Assembly: GCF_030247195.1 (NCBI RefSeq) | Contig: NC_080672.1 | Location: forward strand, 354,266,413 to 354,330,412 | Reading direction: 5' to 3' | DNA from: Topomyia yanbarensis | Taxonomy: Eukaryota; Arthropoda; Insecta; Diptera; Culicidae | DNA: 64,000 nt | Shown here: piece after piece, positions 60,385-64,000 of the stretch | Layout of the letters: every line of letters starts with the position of its first letter | Numbering within the stretch: position 1 is the first letter of the stretch | The notes under the pieces: model-generated | The model's database searches: none | What the model saw: only the letters and a program-made list of their open reading frames with translations | What the model was told of the DNA's origin: nothing | Translations under genes and position numbers: made by a program

Positions 60385-60390
60385 TTTATT
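60385..60390 (-). terminator. Candidate poly(A) signal of PGAP3
   Basis: AATAAA on the minus strand, about 490 nt after the stop codon. It implies a 3' UTR of roughly 0.5 kb. Confidence 0.4.
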
Positions 60391-60881
60391 GACCTGAAAG
60401 GGTGAGGACTGCACATAATCCCTAGTTCACAGACACCAAACAACATTAGAATACTTGTATGTAATTCTTGTCTATCTAAAATTAACACCGCTGATAACTT
60501 TAAATAGTAGGTATATAGAATAGTAAAAATTTACATCATCTAAATGCAAAACTCGCTAAAGGATCAATTCAAGAACTGTATGGCTACGAGATGCACCCTA
60601 TTGGCCTATATATTCCTACTATCAATCGATTACATTAAACACCTAGATAAAATAGTTCAGTTTCGGAAGGCACGCCATCCAACTCTCTTCAGCTACCGGT
60701 CGAATTGTTCCATTCCGTAGAGTTATTGTCGTTCACCAAACCGAATCACAATTGTTGGCAGTGGAAGAAAGACGGGACCCTCTACGGGGGGAAATCTATA
60801 GTTAGTCTTTCGAATGCTAGGAACGCGATGGAACGTTTAGAATCTAAAGTAAATTTGTTCGTTTTTTGGGAAAATCCTATC

Positions 60882-60960
60882 TCACAATAGCTTCCGCATA
60901 TCATCAGGACCATAGTCGCGTAACTCCTGCCGTAGGGTTTTACAATCGTCAATGATGAAA
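60882..60960 (-). CDS. PGAP3: PGAP3 exon 4 (last)
   Basis: 79 nt. The acceptor is tcctttgtag, the first base completes Ser305, and the remaining codons give FIIDDCKTLRQELRDYGPDD and a short basic end before TGA (60884-60882). It is a hydrophilic C-terminus facing the cytosol in the family model. Confidence 0.88.
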
Positions 60961-61016
60961 CTACAAAGGAAAAAGATTTACTTAAGATTTAGAAACAAAC
61001 TCGTGTGCAACCGTAC

Positions 61017-61221
61017 CTGTAGAAAAGAACAGTCAATGGTACCGTGATCAGATGCCAGATGGAATGAGCGTCGAACGCCCAGAAAATCGGTGGGAAATCA
61101 TTTACTTCCAACAACAACGAGGATGTGGCCAGCACAATAAACAAAAAACACTTCCACACGTAGCGACGTTTTCGTCGCTGCAAAATACACCATAATATCC
61201 ATCCAACTGCACCGCTCATTC
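61017..61221 (-). CDS. PGAP3: PGAP3 exon 3
   Basis: 205 nt, phases 1 in and 2 out (acceptor atttcgtag, donor GTACGG). Residues 237-304: two membrane segments on either side of the conserved DFPPIFWAFDAHSIWH (278-293). Its Asp and His residues belong to the set thought to bind metal in this hydrolase-like superfamily. Confidence 0.92.
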
Positions 61222-61278
61222 CTACGAAATAGTGAAGATCAGTTTGAGTGAAATGGTTTTCTAATTGTTTTAACTAAC

Positions 61279-61851
61279 CTGTCACGATATTTGCCTTCAT
61301 ATTATAAGCATAGTCGAACCGCCCGATGCTCAAATAAGCGAAGTGATTCACAAAGAATAAAACGCACAGGACACTAACACTTCCTCTTAAATATTTTGAC
61401 TTCCGGTGGATCATTCTCATTACCATGCAGTGAAACGATGCCAACACCATAGAGTACGCAAATGTGTAATCGAACAGCTCAGTTATAGGAAAATCTCGCG
61501 CGTGGAACACTGTTGACCAAATCCACGCATTCAGGCAAATGTACGAGAACACGTGCCACAAGAGATACATGGGACTATCGGGACGAACCTCTCTACGAAA
61601 TTTCTTCAACATCAAATAGTGCGTCCCGAAGTTGGTCATCGAAAAGAATACTGATGCTGGCTCCTGCAGACCAAGCACGCGAATAAACGGCCACTTGCCG
61701 TAGAACTGCGGAGTGGTCCAATTCCGATTCAAAAACGCGCTGGTTGTTGGCCACATACATTCGTATCCACACTCGTCGTAACATGTCCATAGTAGCAACT
61801 TGTTAATCGAGTTCTGCGTGCCTTGTAGACTGCGTTTAAAGGTCAAGCCAG
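61279..61851 (-). CDS. PGAP3: PGAP3 exon 2
   Basis: 573 nt encoding residues 46-237. The lumenal Cys-rich part is TCYDECGYECMWPT (68-81). Then come several membrane segments with NFGTHY (119-124), WHVFSY (144-149) and NAWIWSTVFHARD (153-165), the most conserved block of the Per1/PGAP3 family, holding the N, S, H and D positions shared with the CREST superfamily. Acceptor gaattttgcag at 61852 and donor GTTAGT at 61278 both preserve the frame. Confidence 0.93.
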
Positions 61852-61929
61852 CTGCAAAATTCAAAGCAATTTAATGGTACGTGGAAAAGGTTCATCTAAT
61901 TAGCGGAAACGTGAGAAAATGTGACCTAC

Positions 61930-62065
61930 ACTTGGTGCAATTCCTTAGTACGCAGTTCCTCAGACAGTTTTGAAAAAATTGGCTTTGATCACCGGCGGAA
62001 GCAAATATTTGGCGGATGAAAATCAGTAGAACTGCTAGCAACGCTAACAACCGTGTATTCATCAT
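61930..62065 (-). CDS. PGAP3: PGAP3 exon 1: post-GPI attachment to proteins factor 3 (PER1 family)
   Basis: Encodes the signal peptide and start of a 330-residue Golgi/ER membrane protein. PGAP3/PER1 is required for fatty-acid remodelling of the GPI lipid, removing the unsaturated acyl chain at sn-2 before re-acylation. ATG at 62065-62063 (a second ATG follows at once). The hydrophobic segment, residues 5-23, ends near a likely cleavage site at ASA|GD. Cys34, Cys38 and Cys43 begin the Cys-rich lumenal region. 136 nt, donor GTAGGT. Four exons (62065-61930, 61851-61279, 61221-61017, 60960-60882) total 993 nt, close to the family's usual length. No broken residues seen, so it is presumed functional. 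It faces away from the I-like element at 62903. Confidence 0.92.
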
Positions 62066-62902
62066 TTTTACAGATACTGATTTATGGTTGTAGGGGGAAA
62101 AGATTTACCGGTTTGGCTTGGCCAAACACTGCAGATTTAATACATCAAGTAAAAATCAATATTTGCTTCATCTTCCCTAACTAAGCAAAAATGGTGAAAA
62201 GATAGATTTTACGGCATTTTGATCTTTTTGCTGATTGCCTAAACTAAGACGATTCCGACGGGAAATTTTGGTATTTAGAATAAACCGTAAGAATTGCTAA
62301 ACGTAATGCAACCGTACCGAATGCTGATAAACACCACCCAAAGGAAAACCAAAACAAACTATCGCCCGCTTCAGCCCACTAACGGTGACATGTCCATCAT
62401 GATGTTGATAAGCGATGGCAATGTTTTCGATGTTTTCCTTCGGCGGTGTTGCCATCAACAGGGCAGTGAATTCAAAAATAAACATTTTGATTCAAACAAT
62501 TTCTTAGAACTGACCAAAGGGCCTAAGACAAATAAGTCCTTTAACTGCACTGTAAATTATTGCGAATCTTTTCTAAACTACACATCGTGACATATAAGCC
62601 ATGCGCCACCAAGTCGTGCGCCAAATTACGCGTATGTTCACTTTGCATTAGTGCAAGCGAAAAAACGATTTGACGTTTATTTTTGTTTCGTTCGCACTCA
62701 TGTGTGTCACATATAGCAACAAATCAACGAAACGCTACTCTATCTCGGGATAGAAAATAATATAATGAGGAAGTGATTTTTCATTTACGTTGAAAAATTT
62801 ATTCTTGTCTATGTTTTATGCAATATATGCATGAGTTTATTCCAAAACTAGCAGCACTCTTGGAGGATAACTAACAATCTCACTGAGAAGTCCAAAAATT
62901 GA
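62066..62902. other. Upstream region of PGAP3
   Basis: Should contain the PGAP3 promoter. The AT content is moderate, with a locally GC-richer piece at 62330-62460. Frames there have no recognisable family and one begins with GTG. No transposon edge for the downstream I-like element was found. Confidence 0.35.
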
Positions 62903-63832
62903 TTTGAAGAAGGAAAGAAAATTCCAATAAATAGAGTGAGCGTTACATTCAGGGCAAATTCTCTACCAGAAAAATTGCGACTTTTCTGTACTACGTGCAA
63001 AGTTAATCCGTTCATTAGACGGGTGGACTTTTGTAAAAACTGTCACCGATTTAACCATAAAGCCAGTAACTGCAGAGCAAAAACAAGATGTGGTAAATGC
63101 TCAAAGATACACGAGAAAGACGATGACGACTTTACGAACTGCTCGAATGAAGTTAAGTGCTACTACTGCAAGACAACAACCCACAGGACCACAGATTCTG
63201 AATGTCCCGAGCGTCAAAGACAAGCAAGCATCAATACCATGATGGCACGGCAGAATTTAACGTACGTGGAAGCTAGAGAACTGGCAAACCCGTTTCCAGT
63301 AAATAACTCATACGACCTTCTAGCAAATATCCAAGATTATCCAACGGTAACAGAGAGCTACGCTAAGATGGCAGCTGGCAGATACGTTAAAAGAACCCCT
63401 ACTTTTCAATCTGGAGCCCCAACGGAGGATCAAGGAAAAAGCGTGAAATACAATACAAGTTGGGAAAAAGAAAAACAAACTGAGGACGAAGCAGTATACA
63501 AAAGAAAAAGATTGGATAGGCCCGATAACAATAGCACAGTGTCATCATTTAAAACAGCAAAGCTAAGACCCGACCAGAAATCGTTCAAGGACAAAGCCAG
63601 GAATGGTACAAACAATGATAATCCATTTGCCGTCACCGAAAAGGAGAGATGGGAACACGCTATGGCCGAGGCCACTAAGAAAGCAGAGGAAACTGCAAAC
63701 CGAAACACTAAAGCGAACGTAATGAGCTTTTACTCAGCACTTCTTCAAATTCCAGAAATAACGGACATAGTTCAAACAAAGATAAAACAATGCTCTAAAC
63801 AATATTTAAAATTCGACGATTGCATAATATAA
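62903..63832 (+). CDS. I-like non-LTR retrotransposon ORF1 (gag-like), 5'-truncated
   Basis: Open from 62903 to the TAA at 63830-63832, preceded by an in-frame TGA at 62900 and with no ATG near the start, so the N-terminal RRM-like part is missing or broken. The protein is an RNA-binding gag-like chaperone. INRVSVTFRANSLPEKLRL is the family linker. Three Cys/His knuckles follow: CKNCHRFNHKASNC (canonical CX2CX4HX4C, 63032-63073), RCGKCSKIHEK...C (irregular) and CYYCKTTTHRTTDSEC. The C-terminal third is Lys/Glu-rich and low in complexity. The ORF is uninterrupted over 310 codons, which suggests a fairly young copy. ORF2 starts about 30 nt later in another frame. Confidence 0.75.
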   Translation, partial: FEEGKKIPINRVSVTFRANSLPEKLRLFCTTCKVNPFIRRVDFCKNCHRFNHKASNCRAKTRCGKCSKIHEKDDDDFTNCSNEVKCYYCKTTTHRTTDSECPERQRQASINTMMARQNLTYVEARELANPFPVNNSYDLLANIQDYPTVTESYAKMAAGRYVKRTPTFQSGAPTEDQGKSVKYNTSWEKEKQTEDEAVYKRKRLDRPDNNSTVSSFKTAKLRPDQKSFKDKARNGTNNDNPFAVTEKERWEHAMAEATKKAEETANRNTKANVMSFYSALLQIPEITDIVQTKIKQCSKQYLKFDDCII

Positions 63833-63860
63833 ATCGGCAAACAGTGAAAATTCTTTGTAA

Positions 63861-64000
63861 TTAACTCGATTTTTTTTTACTTTTACAGAGAAACTGGACA
63901 CGTTAAAATTTGTACAATGCAACATACAAAGCATCACAAAAAACAAGGACGAATTACAAAGAATTCTACAAGAAAAAAACTATGCGGCAGCTGTTCTCTC
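63861..64000 (+). CDS. I-like retrotransposon ORF2, endonuclease start (runs off the window)
   Basis: Open frame from 63861 to the window edge with no ATG in view. LDTLKFVQCNIQSITKNKDE then LQEKNYAAAVLS is the N-terminal edge of an apurinic-type endonuclease, with N of the QCN motif as the first active-site residue. ORF1 and ORF2 are in different frames. Reverse transcriptase and RNase H would lie to the right. Confidence 0.7.

Noticed and set aside
62294..62590. 98-codon frame upstream of PGAP3
   Set aside because: Starts with GTG, and an opposite-strand frame overlaps it. No recognisable motif. More likely promoter or UTR sequence.

Overview
The window is animal nuclear DNA: introns with GT..AG borders, about 64 kb carrying only two host genes, AT-rich non-coding sequence, and dense old transposon remains. 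The mix of remains points to a culicine (Aedes-type) mosquito: a tRNA-derived SINE resembling Feilai, Jockey-, LOA-, I- and RTE-like LINE relics, an ITmD37E-like mariner relic, a Penelope-like scrap and many MITEs. This assignment is an inference from family resemblance, not from a search.

Host gene 1 (plus strand, coding 13536-50276) is a monocarboxylate transporter of the SLC16/MCT family. One large exon (13536-15362, 609 codons) encodes the N-terminus, transmembrane segments 1-6 and a very long cytoplasmic loop. After a 15 kb intron the C-terminal half exists twice, as two complete three-exon cassettes with identical intron phases: cassette A (30500-30609, 31096-31277, 40542-40918) and cassette B (49392-49501, 49569-49750, 49891-50276). 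Each has its own stop codon, so the locus can encode two transporters (831 and 834 aa) that share the first half and differ in TM7-12. Host gene 2 (minus strand, 62065-60882, four exons, 330 aa) is the GPI-lipid remodelling protein PGAP3/PER1. All splice phases close in both genes.

Layout: 1-12150 is a transposon graveyard (a split hAT-type MITE, a LOA relic split by a TIR element that is itself split by a foldback element, and a Jockey relic). 12151-13535 is the probable 5' UTR. 15363-30499 is intron 1, with a three-unit satellite array, a Penelope scrap, a LINE RNase-H tail and several inverted-repeat elements. 31278-40541 is an intron with a well-preserved SINE and five or more MITEs. 40919-49391 lies between the cassettes and holds a hAT-in-hAT nest. 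50277-60384 is downstream of cassette B and holds a 0.94 kb closed palindrome and a three-level nest (RTE relic, hAT MITE, 3-bp-TSD element). 62903-64000 is the 5'-truncated start of an I-like non-LTR retrotransposon that runs off the right edge.

I found no clearly new molecular system. The observations most worth following up are the duplicated terminal exon cassettes, the MITE that begins just after the cassette B stop codon, the closed palindrome, and the nests whose insertion order can be read from exact target-site duplications.
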